In this document: positions 1-5,933 of the stretch, one piece after another
Numbering within the stretch: the first letter of the stretch is position 1
Layout: each line of letters opens with the position of its first letter
Assembly (NCBI GenBank): GCA_947178445.1
Contig: CAMWYJ010000024.1
Location: forward strand, 1-45,711
Length of the DNA stretch: 45,711 nucleotides
Reading direction: 5' to 3'
Source: an uncultured Clostridium sp.
GTDB taxonomy: Bacteria > Bacillota > Clostridia > Lachnospirales > Lachnospiraceae
The notes under the pieces: model-generated
What the model saw: the letters and a program-made list of their open reading frames with translations, nothing else
What the model was told of the DNA's origin: nothing
The model's database searches: none
Translations under genes and position numbers: made by a program

Positions 1-46
1 CATCAATCGCATTTACATTCTCTTTCAGATTTACCTTTTGTATCAT
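1..46 (-). CDS. start of an unidentified gene, cut by the window edge
   Basis: A minus-strand ATG at 46 follows a GGGGGTGAG ribosome binding site by about five bases and opens a frame that reads MIQKVNLKENVNAID before leaving the window. Fifteen residues are too few to name a family. It lies directly downstream of a stretch resembling the 3' end of a flavodoxin gene, so it may be the next gene of a flavodoxin operon. Confidence 0.35.
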   Translation of the reverse strand, partial: MIQKVNLKENVNAID

Positions 47-55
47 TGGTTTCTC

Positions 56-94
56 ACCCCCACAAATTCAAGTTTGTCAAGCCAGCCAAGCTGG
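56..94 (-). pseudogene. possible 3' remnant of a flavodoxin gene
   Basis: Read on the minus strand, this stretch encodes GWLDKLEF followed by a few residues and a stop at about 47-49. The intact flavodoxin further right ends SWLDELELQ. At the DNA level 65-86 matches 40249-40270 at 21 of 22 bases. No flavodoxin sequence continues upstream: the next gene ends at 98. It may be the tail of the truncated flavodoxin at 39798-40181, separated by the 39.7-kb insertion, or a recombination-site copy. The match is seen; its meaning is inference. Confidence 0.45.
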
Positions 95-97
95 AAG

Positions 98-376
98 TTA
101 TTGCTTTCTAATAATCCAATCGTCATCTTGAGTTTTTCTTTCTGCATAGTAGCCGCAAGGCATATCCTTTAAGGCACTAACAGAGTTATCTAAATCAAAA
201 ACCCATTTTAGAGATACTAACTTTGCTTCATCTATTTCATGTGTTCCTCCACATAAAAATTGCCACATTCCGTCATCTTCATCATGTGATACATATAGAA
301 TAGGTGCTTGACGCTCCATTATATGGCAACAGATAATCGTAGCAGTATCGGGGGAATCATAAAAAGGAAATTCCAT
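98..376 (-). CDS. small unknown protein, 92 aa
   Basis: Start ATG 376 is chosen over the one at 400 because AAAGGAGT lies just upstream of it. The protein is acidic and soluble with no signal peptide or membrane segment. It contains DEDDGMWQFLCGG and many Asp/Glu and Trp residues. The style resembles short DUF2185/immunity-like proteins of Firmicutes, but I cannot assign it. It is the last gene of a probable yjdF-GNAT-unknown operon (same strand, 40-bp gap to the GNAT gene) and so may be under the upstream riboswitch. Its stop codon lies next to the flavodoxin-like remnant, placing it at the possible left edge of the element. Confidence 0.7.
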   Translation of the reverse strand: MEFPFYDSPDTATIICCHIMERQAPILYVSHDEDDGMWQFLCGGTHEIDEAKLVSLKWVFDLDNSVSALKDMPCGYYAERKTQDDDWIIRKQ

Positions 377-416
377 GTCTACTACTCCTTTCAAATTCAT
401 TTTTGTCTGTTTCGAT

Positions 417-878
417 TTACAATTCTTTTCCCATACAGAGAGATTCTGGCATATCTACATACGCACCATAATTAGGGATTTTCTTAAATCCTAATTTTGA
501 ATATACATGACAGGATTCCGCTAAAAGTTCTCCTGTTTCCAAAATCATTTTCTTATATCCCAGTTCCTTCGCCCACTCTATTAGTTTAGAAACCAACTCC
601 GTTCCTATGCCCTTTCCTTGTTCAGTTGGTATAACAAACACTCTTTTTAGCTCTATTGCATTTTCATCATAAGGACGTATCGAACCACCACCAATCGGCT
701 TATTGCCTCGATAAACAACTATCGCTTCATTTATTTTATCAATTAGGTTATATTGAGCGTACTTATCTCGTTTAATTAGTTTTCCAACTCGCAAATCTAA
801 GTCCTCGTCAAGTAACCTACAATTTTCTATAAAATCTTGGTTATTCCCATCACATCTTAAAAATACAATTTCGCTCAT
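417..878 (-). CDS. GNAT-family N-acetyltransferase, 153 aa
   Basis: Predicted acetyl-CoA-dependent N-acetyltransferase. The acetyl-CoA-binding motif A is clear: [18 protein letters not shown] at about residues 78-95 carries the Q-x-x-G-x-G loop. It is followed by a typical GNAT C-terminal half ([10 protein letters not shown], then YSKLGFKKI). Start ATG 878 has AGGAGA upstream; the 42-base longer frame has no better site. The substrate cannot be read from sequence. It lies 51 bp downstream of yjdF on the same strand, with a ribosome binding site in the gap, so the two are probably co-transcribed. This raises the possibility that it modifies the compound sensed by the riboswitch, or a related toxic amine. 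Confidence 0.85.
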   Translation of the reverse strand: MSEIVFLRCDGNNQDFIENCRLLDEDLDLRVGKLIKRDKYAQYNLIDKINEAIVVYRGNKPIGGGSIRPYDENAIELKRVFVIPTEQGKGIGTELVSKLIEWAKELGYKKMILETGELLAESCHVYSKLGFKKIPNYGAYVDMPESLCMGKEL

Positions 879-929
879 CTTTATCTTATCTCCTAAAAAT
901 TCGCATTTTTGTGAGAACACAACAGGGCA

Positions 930-1346
930 TTATCTGCCCCGATGTTTCTCTTTTTTCTTTTGCTGTTTCAGCTCAAACATTCGCTTGGCTTCAGCCAGTT
1001 TCTGCTCTCGGCTTTTCACTTTACGTTCCTGTTTGTTCTGCTCCTGCTGTAGTTTCAAAGCCTGCTGCGACTTTGTACCAATCCCAGTGTCCCGCAATTG
1101 TTTTATTACATCACGCTGCATTCTCTTGGGATTCCTTATGGTTTTCTTTACAGCAGTTGCCACAGCCGGACTAAATTGCAAACTGTAGTAGTGTTTCAGA
1201 ATGAACTCATAAACCTCATAATCCTTTGGCTCTGCACCAAAAGTCACTTTAGCTACAGATAGATTCCCATCATCAATTCTCTCAAAGACACCTACCCAAA
1301 ACGGTTCATCAAAATACACCGTCAGTTTGCTACTTACTTTGCCCAT
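930..1346 (-). CDS. yjdF: YjdF family protein (DUF2992), 138 aa
   Basis: Matches the YjdF family from memory: N-terminal beta-rich part (SSKLTVYFDEPFWVGVFER), a central LKHYYSLQFSPAV segment and a very basic, coiled C-terminal tail rich in Lys, Gln and Glu (residues about 90-138). The molecular function of YjdF is unknown. The family is typically controlled by the yjdF riboswitch, which senses azaaromatic compounds and is thought to activate a response to toxic heterocycles. The 5' leader here carries a matching structured RNA. Start ATG 1346 has AAGGAGGG eight bases upstream. The next genes on the strand (GNAT, 92-aa unknown) follow closely. Confidence 0.85.
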   Translation of the reverse strand: MGKVSSKLTVYFDEPFWVGVFERIDDGNLSVAKVTFGAEPKDYEVYEFILKHYYSLQFSPAVATAVKKTIRNPKRMQRDVIKQLRDTGIGTKSQQALKLQQEQNKQERKVKSREQKLAEAKRMFELKQQKKKEKHRGR

Positions 1347-1375
1347 GACAATCCCTCCTTAATTGACTGAAATGA

Positions 1376-1487
1376 GCAAAGAATGGACAACCCGGAGGGG
1401 CAGGTTACTTACCCTGACAAGCAGGACGACCGGGCTACCTACCGGCTCTGGCATGTATAACTACACACGTTGCGTTTTTATCTTTGC
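1376..1487 (-). ncRNA. probable yjdF-motif (azaaromatic) riboswitch
   Basis: On the minus strand the leader of yjdF is closed by a perfect 7-bp helix (GCAAAGA at 1481-1487 pairing with TCTTTGC at 1376-1382). Inside it are CGCAACGTGTGTAGTTATAC, AGCCGGTAGGTAGCCCGG and a GTCAGGGTAAGTAACCTG hairpin, followed by CCCTCCGGG. Length, position (about 30 bases before the start codon) and the conserved-looking CAACGTGTGTAGTTAT segment agree with the yjdF motif. Family assignment is from memory and the downstream gene; a covariance-model scan would settle it. Because the aptamer ends close to the AAGGAGGG site, translational control is plausible. Confidence 0.75.
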
Positions 1488-1548
1488 TTTTTATTTAATC
1501 AAGTCTTAACGACTGGATTAACAAATTTTCGCCTGTAATCACAATTTG

Positions 1549-1557
1549 ATTGTACCA
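1549..1557 (-). promoter_or_regulatory. extended -10 element, candidate promoter of yjdF
   Basis: Minus-strand TGGTACAAT (TG-N-TACAAT) lies about 60 bases upstream of the riboswitch helix, with no convincing -35 box. Position fits transcription starting near 1542 and running through the aptamer. Confidence 0.4.
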
Positions 1558-1594
1558 CAAATATTCACGCAGTGCCATTAAAAATCCAGCCTCG

Positions 1595-2152
1595 CTACTC
1601 CATTCCCAACAACTGCCTTGCTTTTTCCTCCGGCTTCATTGTTTCATCAGCCAAAACACCTGTAACAATCTCTATCGCCTCATCCTTTCCTAAGAATTGT
1701 ATTTTTGAACAAGTCGCATTATCAATGACATTGAATACATATTCAAACACACTAAATGCACCTGCATCTTCCCAATGTTCATCCATTCTTCCAAGCAAAA
1801 CCTTTTTCAACTGCCGGATAGCATCATAAACGGAAATGAGATTTGTCATATCTTCAAGTGCTAAAATAGATTTTCTCCCATCTGCTTCCTGCTCTACTCC
1901 AATCAAAATACCATCAGACAATCCCTGTCTATACGCAGCATCTCCATAAGACACATTGTATTCTAAGAAAACCTCCTCCACCTCCTGTAAGGCAAGCCAT
2001 TGTTCATGTGTCATTGAAACCATACCATCAAATCTGTTGGCAGCGTCACGCCATTCCTTTTGTTTCTGCAAAAAGTGAGCATTTTTCTTTAATTCTTTCT
2101 CTAATGCATCTCCCATTCTTGCTTTAACTATTTCATCAATCTCAATAATCAT
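1595..2152 (-). CDS. unknown helical protein, 185 aa
   Basis: ATG 2152 has AGGAGGGGTACTT upstream. The protein is acidic and mostly alpha-helical in composition, with no signal peptide or transmembrane segment. It has a short motif YGDAAYRQGLSDGILIG around residues 70-86 that resembles small uncharacterised proteins of Clostridia. I do not recognise a domain. It is followed by a 107-bp gap and the yjdF promoter region, so it is probably a separate transcript. The 86-aa protein encoded at 2247-2507 shares the style (LGTELMVGYHEGVLGAL, MEQQAERLVG versus EEKARQLLGME at the end) and may be a short paralogue. Confidence 0.75.
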   Translation of the reverse strand: MIIEIDEIVKARMGDALEKELKKNAHFLQKQKEWRDAANRFDGMVSMTHEQWLALQEVEEVFLEYNVSYGDAAYRQGLSDGILIGVEQEADGRKSILALEDMTNLISVYDAIRQLKKVLLGRMDEHWEDAGAFSVFEYVFNVIDNATCSKIQFLGKDEAIEIVTGVLADETMKPEEKARQLLGME

Positions 2153-2246
2153 AAGTACCCCTCCTAGTAATTTTTTTATAAAAATTTATTCCCCTCTATA
2201 TCTTACTCCTACCCCGATTCCAGAAATCGTCAACTTGCTATCCCTA

Positions 2247-2507
2247 TCATGTATTCCCTACCAGCCTTTCTGCCTGTTGTTCCATTGTCAGAGATGTATC
2301 TTCCACTATTTTCCACACACTTTCATAATCATTTTTCTTTAGTTCTTCCGGGACATTTCTTTCAATTATGCCATGAATCCGGCTCAATGCACCTAAAACC
2401 CCCTCATGATAGCCAACCATCAATTCCGTTCCCAATAATGTTATATTCAATTTGTCACAAGCCTCATGAATATAAAGTAAATCTGTCATATCCTTTGCAT
2501 TTAACAT
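2247..2507 (-). CDS. unknown small protein, 86 aa
   Basis: Start ATG 2507 (MLNAKDMTDLL) is set by AGGAGG seven bases upstream. A longer frame to 2540 lacks a site. Helical and acidic, without membrane segments. The end (MEQQAERLVGNT) resembles the C-terminus of the 185-aa neighbour, suggesting distant relationship. It is divergent from the plus-strand regulator at 2641, and the two share a 133-bp intergenic region that could hold both promoters. Function unknown. Confidence 0.7.
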   Translation of the reverse strand: MLNAKDMTDLLYIHEACDKLNITLLGTELMVGYHEGVLGALSRIHGIIERNVPEELKKNDYESVWKIVEDTSLTMEQQAERLVGNT

Positions 2508-2606
2508 ATCTGTTCCTCCTACTAATATAAATTTAACCATTACCAGTCATTTGTATAACTTCTTAACTATAACAAATTAGAACTGATTTTTGAGATATGT
2601 GAAGTA

Positions 2607-2612
2607 TATAAT
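2607..2612 (+). promoter_or_regulatory. -10 box TATAAT for the first Cro/C1-type regulator
   Basis: A perfect TATAAT lies 28 bases before the ATG at 2641 in the divergent intergenic region. No good -35 box is visible at 17 bp (TGATTT), so an activator or a weak promoter is likely. Confidence 0.4.
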
Positions 2613-2640
2613 AAATTCAAAACAAATAAGGAGGTACACT

Positions 2641-2862
2641 ATGTCAGACAGAGGCACTATTGTAATACATCTGGATGAACTGCTGAAGGAAGCAGGCTTG
2701 AGCAAAAACAAATTTTGCCAGCGGGCAGAACTACAGCGTTCACAGTTAAACGGATACCTTAATAACACAATAACCAGACTTGATACAGATGTATTGGTTC
2801 GGATGTGCGACACATTGAATTGCACTATTTCTGACTTATTAGAATATAAGCCAAAATCCTAA
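2641..2862 (+). CDS. Cro/C1-type (XRE) regulator 1, 73 aa
   Basis: Small DNA-binding protein made only of an XRE helix-turn-helix domain. Residues about 12-66 hold KEAGLSKNKFCQRAELQRSQLNGYL followed by a long helix, LDTDVLVRMCDTLNCTISDLLEY. Such proteins repress or activate their own and neighbouring promoters. Start ATG 2641 has AAGGAGG nine bases upstream, and the alignment with the paralogue at 3242 confirms this N-terminus. It is one of the few plus-strand genes of the element and faces away from the accessory genes to its left. It probably regulates part of the element, but no target operator is identified. Confidence 0.85.
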   Translation: MSDRGTIVIHLDELLKEAGLSKNKFCQRAELQRSQLNGYLNNTITRLDTDVLVRMCDTLNCTISDLLEYKPKS

Positions 2863-2871
2863 GAAATCACT

Positions 2872-3093
2872 CTATATCATGCTTCCCCCAATCCGACCAC
2901 TTATCTTCATGATAAATTCTTCAGGATCAGGTATATGACCGACTCCAAACAATTCCACCCACATTTTTTGTTTATCAGCGTTCATATACCCGCTAGTGAT
3001 TGCTCTTTTCATCTCCTCTCTTACTAAATTTTCATCCTTACCTTCCCTTTTTGCTATTGCCTTGATTATCCTTTTTGCTTTTTTTCTGTCCAT
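2872..3093 (-). CDS. small basic protein, possibly Spo0A-C-terminal-like, 73 aa
   Basis: ATG 3093 preceded by GGGGAGG. The sequence has the pattern IAKREGKDENLVREEMKRAI ... PDPEEFIMKI. This resembles a group of short clostridial proteins often labelled as sporulation factor Spo0A C-terminal-like; that link is from memory and weak. It lies on the minus strand between the two plus-strand XRE paralogues, converging with regulator 1 (10-bp gap between stop codons). It may be a small DNA-binding partner of the regulatory module. Confidence 0.55.
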   Translation of the reverse strand: MDRKKAKRIIKAIAKREGKDENLVREEMKRAITSGYMNADKQKMWVELFGVGHIPDPEEFIMKISGRIGGSMI

Positions 3094-3241
3094 ATTTCCT
3101 CCCCGTTGTTGTGTAACTTCTTACACTTAATTTATTACCGATAACTTATTACATCTCACAAATATACTTTAACTAATGTATACTAGAAATGTCAACACTT
3201 TTTATTTTTATTATCCGACAATATTCGACAGGAGGACTGTT

Positions 3242-3475
3242 TTGGAAAATAAAGGAATATTAAAAATACATCTCTCCAATTTGCTAAAAGCATCTGGAAT
3301 GAGTAAAAATAAATTCTGCCAAAAAGCAGAAATCCAACGCTCACAGCTTAAAGGTTATATGGATAATACCATTACACGTCTGGATACAGATGTGCTGATT
3401 AGAATCTGCCACACCTTAAACTGTTCTATCTCTGATCTTTTGGAATATGTATCGCCAGAACAGACAGAAAAATAG
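3242..3475 (+). CDS. Cro/C1-type (XRE) regulator 2, 77 aa, TTG start
   Basis: Close paralogue of the regulator at 2641. Shared stretches include SKNKFCQ, QRSQL, NTITRLDTDVL and SDLLEY, with about two thirds of residues identical by eye. The start is taken as TTG 3242 because AGGAGG lies six bases upstream and the resulting N-terminus (MENKGILKIHL) lines up with the paralogue. An upstream in-frame ATG at 3176 has no site. The stop codon lies inside a 10-bp inverted repeat acting as terminator for the opposing operon. Two near-identical DNA-recognition helices suggest both proteins bind related sites. Confidence 0.8.
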   Translation: MENKGILKIHLSNLLKASGMSKNKFCQKAEIQRSQLKGYMDNTITRLDTDVLIRICHTLNCSISDLLEYVSPEQTEK

Positions 3476-3505
3476 CAGATAAGCCATAAAACGGTTTATC
3501 TGCTA
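3468..3505 (-). terminator. rho-independent terminator ending the long minus-strand operon
   Basis: Perfect 10-bp arms TAGCAGATAA (3473-3482) and TTATCTGCTA (3496-3505). On the minus strand they are followed by TTTTT. It lies just after the last gene (stop at 3528) and overlaps the stop codon of the facing regulator. A third half copy, ATCTGCTTTTT, occurs at 3530-3540. Confidence 0.75.
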
Positions 3506-3527
3506 TAAATTTAACGGCTAATATATT

Positions 3528-4184
3528 TTATCTGCTTTTTCCCACTTCCTGCCTTGCCACCTGTCCTACCGCCTCAACCACCTGCTCTGCCCCATGTTCC
3601 CGCTGATATTGCTCAAACAGTTCCGCACCATATTCTACCTGCGGTTCTGCCACCACTCCGTCTAATAATGGATTTTCACTTTGACTGCCCTTTCCCTGCT
3701 GCCTATGGTATTCTCCCACAGATTGCTCCAGACTTTCCATCCTGTCAACCGCCCGATCCACCTTATCTTTAATCGAAAGCAGCTTTTTTCTGACACCCGT
3801 TACCTCTGCTACTTTATACAGTGCTACCCTGCCCTTCTGTTTTGCTCTCTCCACAATTTTTTCTGCTTTCTCACATATTTCCTGTTTAACCTCTCTGATC
3901 TGTTCTTTCAGAATATCACACTGCTTTGAAACTGCACCTAATGCCTTTTGCAACTGTTCTTTCATATGCTTTGAAACAGTGTCCTCTTTCATGGACACCA
4001 GTTCTTTTCGCATGGACTTAATTTCTTCCGTCATAGAAGATAGCTGTTTCTCTATGGCTTCTACATAACCGCAAACCATATTTACATCTGCTGCCTGCGA
4101 TTGCATCTGATGATTGGTAAGCATTTCCAAAAGCTCAACAATACGCTTATCGTCAGATAATACCTCATTCTCATTACTTTCCAT
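3528..4184 (-). CDS. coiled-coil protein, 218 aa (possibly DUF6674)
   Basis: ATG 4184, with GGAGGAATCGG upstream. Residues about 35-170 form a long charged coiled coil (EAIEKQLSSMTEEIKSMRKE ... LKEQIREVKQEICEKAEKI). After that come a basic linker and a Gln/Glu-rich tail. No enzyme motif, signal or membrane segment. Proteins of this shape recur at the 3' end of transfer operons in Lachnospiraceae conjugative elements, and I believe they are filed under DUF6674, though this is from memory. It is the last gene before a strong terminator. Role unknown; a structural or DNA-processing accessory is the best guess. Confidence 0.75.
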   Translation of the reverse strand: MESNENEVLSDDKRIVELLEMLTNHQMQSQAADVNMVCGYVEAIEKQLSSMTEEIKSMRKELVSMKEDTVSKHMKEQLQKALGAVSKQCDILKEQIREVKQEICEKAEKIVERAKQKGRVALYKVAEVTGVRKKLLSIKDKVDRAVDRMESLEQSVGEYHRQQGKGSQSENPLLDGVVAEPQVEYGAELFEQYQREHGAEQVVEAVGQVARQEVGKSR

Positions 4185-4207
4185 ATCTCCGATTCCTCCT
4201 CTTAAAA

Positions 4208-4236
4208 TAGCCGAAGGAAACCTTTTCCTCCGGCTA
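4208..4236 (-). terminator. intergenic hairpin, weak terminator or processing signal
   Basis: Arms TAGCCG/CGGCTA plus inner AGGAAA/TTTCCT form an imperfect stem. On the minus strand only TTTT follows. It lies between the SpoVG-domain gene and the coiled-coil gene and may reduce read-through or protect mRNA ends. Confidence 0.4.
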
Positions 4237-4260
4237 CAATAAATACTCTAATCTCCACTC

Positions 4261-4917
4261 TTAACGAAATGGCAGATTATCCGGCACATCCGAAATGGGC
4301 ACAAAATTATCGCTCTGCTCCTTTGCTGCCTCCTGCTGATTTTTCTTTGCCTGTTCAAATCCCTGCATAATCACACTGTTCAGTTTCTCACGAAACTCTT
4401 TGGTAATTGGGAAACAGACATCCTTGTATACATTCCTTCCATTTCCGTCTATCTGCTTGGTTTTATAGGATGGCATAGAGATAAATACTCCATTCTTCCC
4501 CTGCAACAAAGACACGTTGTTAATCAGAAAACAGTCATCAAAATAAATACGGGCAAGTCCACAAATATTTCTGCCTTCTCTCTCGAACGGTGTAACTGAT
4601 ACCTTAAAGGACATCTCCTGCTCCCCATCGCCAATCAGATGCTTATGCTCTCCAGTCTGTCTAAAGTCCTCAAAGGACTGAATAATACTGTCCTCTAACT
4701 CCTGCCGGAACTCCTTTGTAATTGGATGGCAAATATCCTTATTTTCTTCATCATTGCTGTTTGAATAATAAGGCATGGAAATATACATTTTTCCCTCCTT
4801 GTTCTCCATAATTGTAATATTGCTGACCTTAAAACTGTCATCAAATACCACAGAGGCAAAGCCCCTCAAATTCCCCTTTGGATTCTTCACTTCGCTAACA
4901 TTCACTTCATATTTCAT
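4261..4917 (-). CDS. tandem SpoVG-domain protein, 218 aa
   Basis: Two consecutive SpoVG-like domains. Domain 1 (residues about 1-90) reads LRGFASVVFDDSFKVSNITI ... MYISMPYYS ... ICHPITKEFRQELEDSIIQ. Domain 2 (about 105-200) repeats it as ICGLARIYFDDCFLINNVSL ... VFISMPSYK ... VCFPITKEFREKLNSVIMQ. SpoVG proteins are small (about 90 aa) nucleic-acid-binding regulators, so a duplicated, fused version is unusual. Start ATG 4917 has AGAGAGG upstream; an upstream ATG at 4947 lacks one. It sits in the transfer operon between small unknown genes. Likely a nucleic-acid-binding regulator of the element. Confidence 0.8.
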   Translation of the reverse strand: MKYEVNVSEVKNPKGNLRGFASVVFDDSFKVSNITIMENKEGKMYISMPYYSNSNDEENKDICHPITKEFRQELEDSIIQSFEDFRQTGEHKHLIGDGEQEMSFKVSVTPFEREGRNICGLARIYFDDCFLINNVSLLQGKNGVFISMPSYKTKQIDGNGRNVYKDVCFPITKEFREKLNSVIMQGFEQAKKNQQEAAKEQSDNFVPISDVPDNLPFR

Positions 4918-4969
4918 ATTGACCTCTCTTTCCGTATGGCACTTCATACACTAAAACATAATTAAATAG

Positions 4970-5329
4970 TTACTCCGGCTTGCATATCATACAGTCAAGA
5001 TTTTTCAGCCTGTCCATGCTGTATGCACCATGCAGCCAGTTCGCAAGGCTGATTAAAAAATCATCCTGCTCATAATACAGCCAGCCTTCTTGCCCATGCT
5101 CACGAATGACCGTAATGCAGAAATCCGGCATATACTCCTGTTCTTCTTCCTCAAAATTCAGAAAAACACCCTCGTGCAGACACAAAGCAAGCTCTGGAAT
5201 ATATACCCACCAACCACTACGGATAATTTTGTACTCCGTATCTTCTTCCATAATTTCTTCTGGGACTTCCATAAGTTCCTCCATCTCTGCAATCACGCCT
5301 TCCACATCACTTAATCTGTACTGGCTCAT
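4970..5329 (-). CDS. acidic unknown protein, 119 aa
   Basis: ATG 5329 is preferred (AGGGGG about ten bases upstream); a GTG at 5341 would be too close to that site. The protein is strongly acidic (EEEEQEY, EEIMEEDTEY) and Trp-rich (SGWWVYIPEL, ANWLHGAYS), with no signal peptide. It overlaps the 3' end of the sortase gene by 23 bp, implying translational coupling. No family recognised. Acidic small proteins in this position can be anti-restriction or DNA-mimic-like, but nothing specific supports that here. Confidence 0.7.
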   Translation of the reverse strand: MSQYRLSDVEGVIAEMEELMEVPEEIMEEDTEYKIIRSGWWVYIPELALCLHEGVFLNFEEEEQEYMPDFCITVIREHGQEGWLYYEQDDFLISLANWLHGAYSMDRLKNLDCMICKPE

Positions 5330-5933
5330 CCGTCGCACCACCCCCTTTCAAGCTGTAATCCTTAACCGGAACACACTTACACACAAAACGTCTTGTTCCA
5401 TGACCGGAGCATGTAAACAGAGTCAGCATTTCTTCCTCGCTCTCCTCTGTTACCCACTCATCATAGGGATTTACTACCCTCATTTCCGCAACGGTATATT
5501 CATGAAGTTCCCTGTCTTTATTGGTTATCTTTACTTTTGCCCCTGCCTCAATGTTGCATAGATTGGTAAAATATATCCCCCTCCTGCTGCCATTGTGTCC
5601 AGCAAGCACACAGTTTCCCTTTCCACATAACCCTGCTGTGTTTTCCATATGACCGATACCGCTATTTAACTGCTCTGCCCCTGTTCCCTCAAAAATCGGA
5701 TATTTTAAGTTCAGGCTCGGTATCTCAATAATCCCAATGACACCCTTTTCCAAAAGTAAGGCATCTTTCTTTTTACGGTTGACGGTTTCTTCGCTCTCAT
5801 CTTCATCCTCCTCAAACTCTTTTACACACTGACTTGTCCTGTCATGCTCCTTTTGCCGAATGATAAAAGGGATAGCTGCTATGGCTATCCCCAAAATAAT
5901 CATGAATACTGCTTTTCCCCTTTTTCGCTTCAT
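5307..5933 (-). CDS. sortase, class D-like, 208 aa
   Basis: Membrane-anchored transpeptidase that cleaves an LPXTG-type signal and links the protein to the cell wall. One N-terminal membrane anchor (residues about 8-25, VFMIILGIAIAAIPFII), an acidic linker, then the catalytic domain. Catalytic His lies in LAGHNG (about residue 110), Cys in LFTCSGHGTRR (about 173) and Arg just after it. The TLFTC and IPSLNLKYPIFEG signatures fit class D or a related class. The only visible LPXTG substrate in the window is the 1570-aa SpaA-type protein 26 kb upstream in the same element. ATG overlaps the helicase stop codon (ATGA). AAGGAG lies upstream. Confidence 0.88.
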   Translation of the reverse strand: MKRKRGKAVFMIILGIAIAAIPFIIRQKEHDRTSQCVKEFEEDEDESEETVNRKKKDALLLEKGVIGIIEIPSLNLKYPIFEGTGAEQLNSGIGHMENTAGLCGKGNCVLAGHNGSRRGIYFTNLCNIEAGAKVKITNKDRELHEYTVAEMRVVNPYDEWVTEESEEEMLTLFTCSGHGTRRFVCKCVPVKDYSLKGGGATDEPVQIK

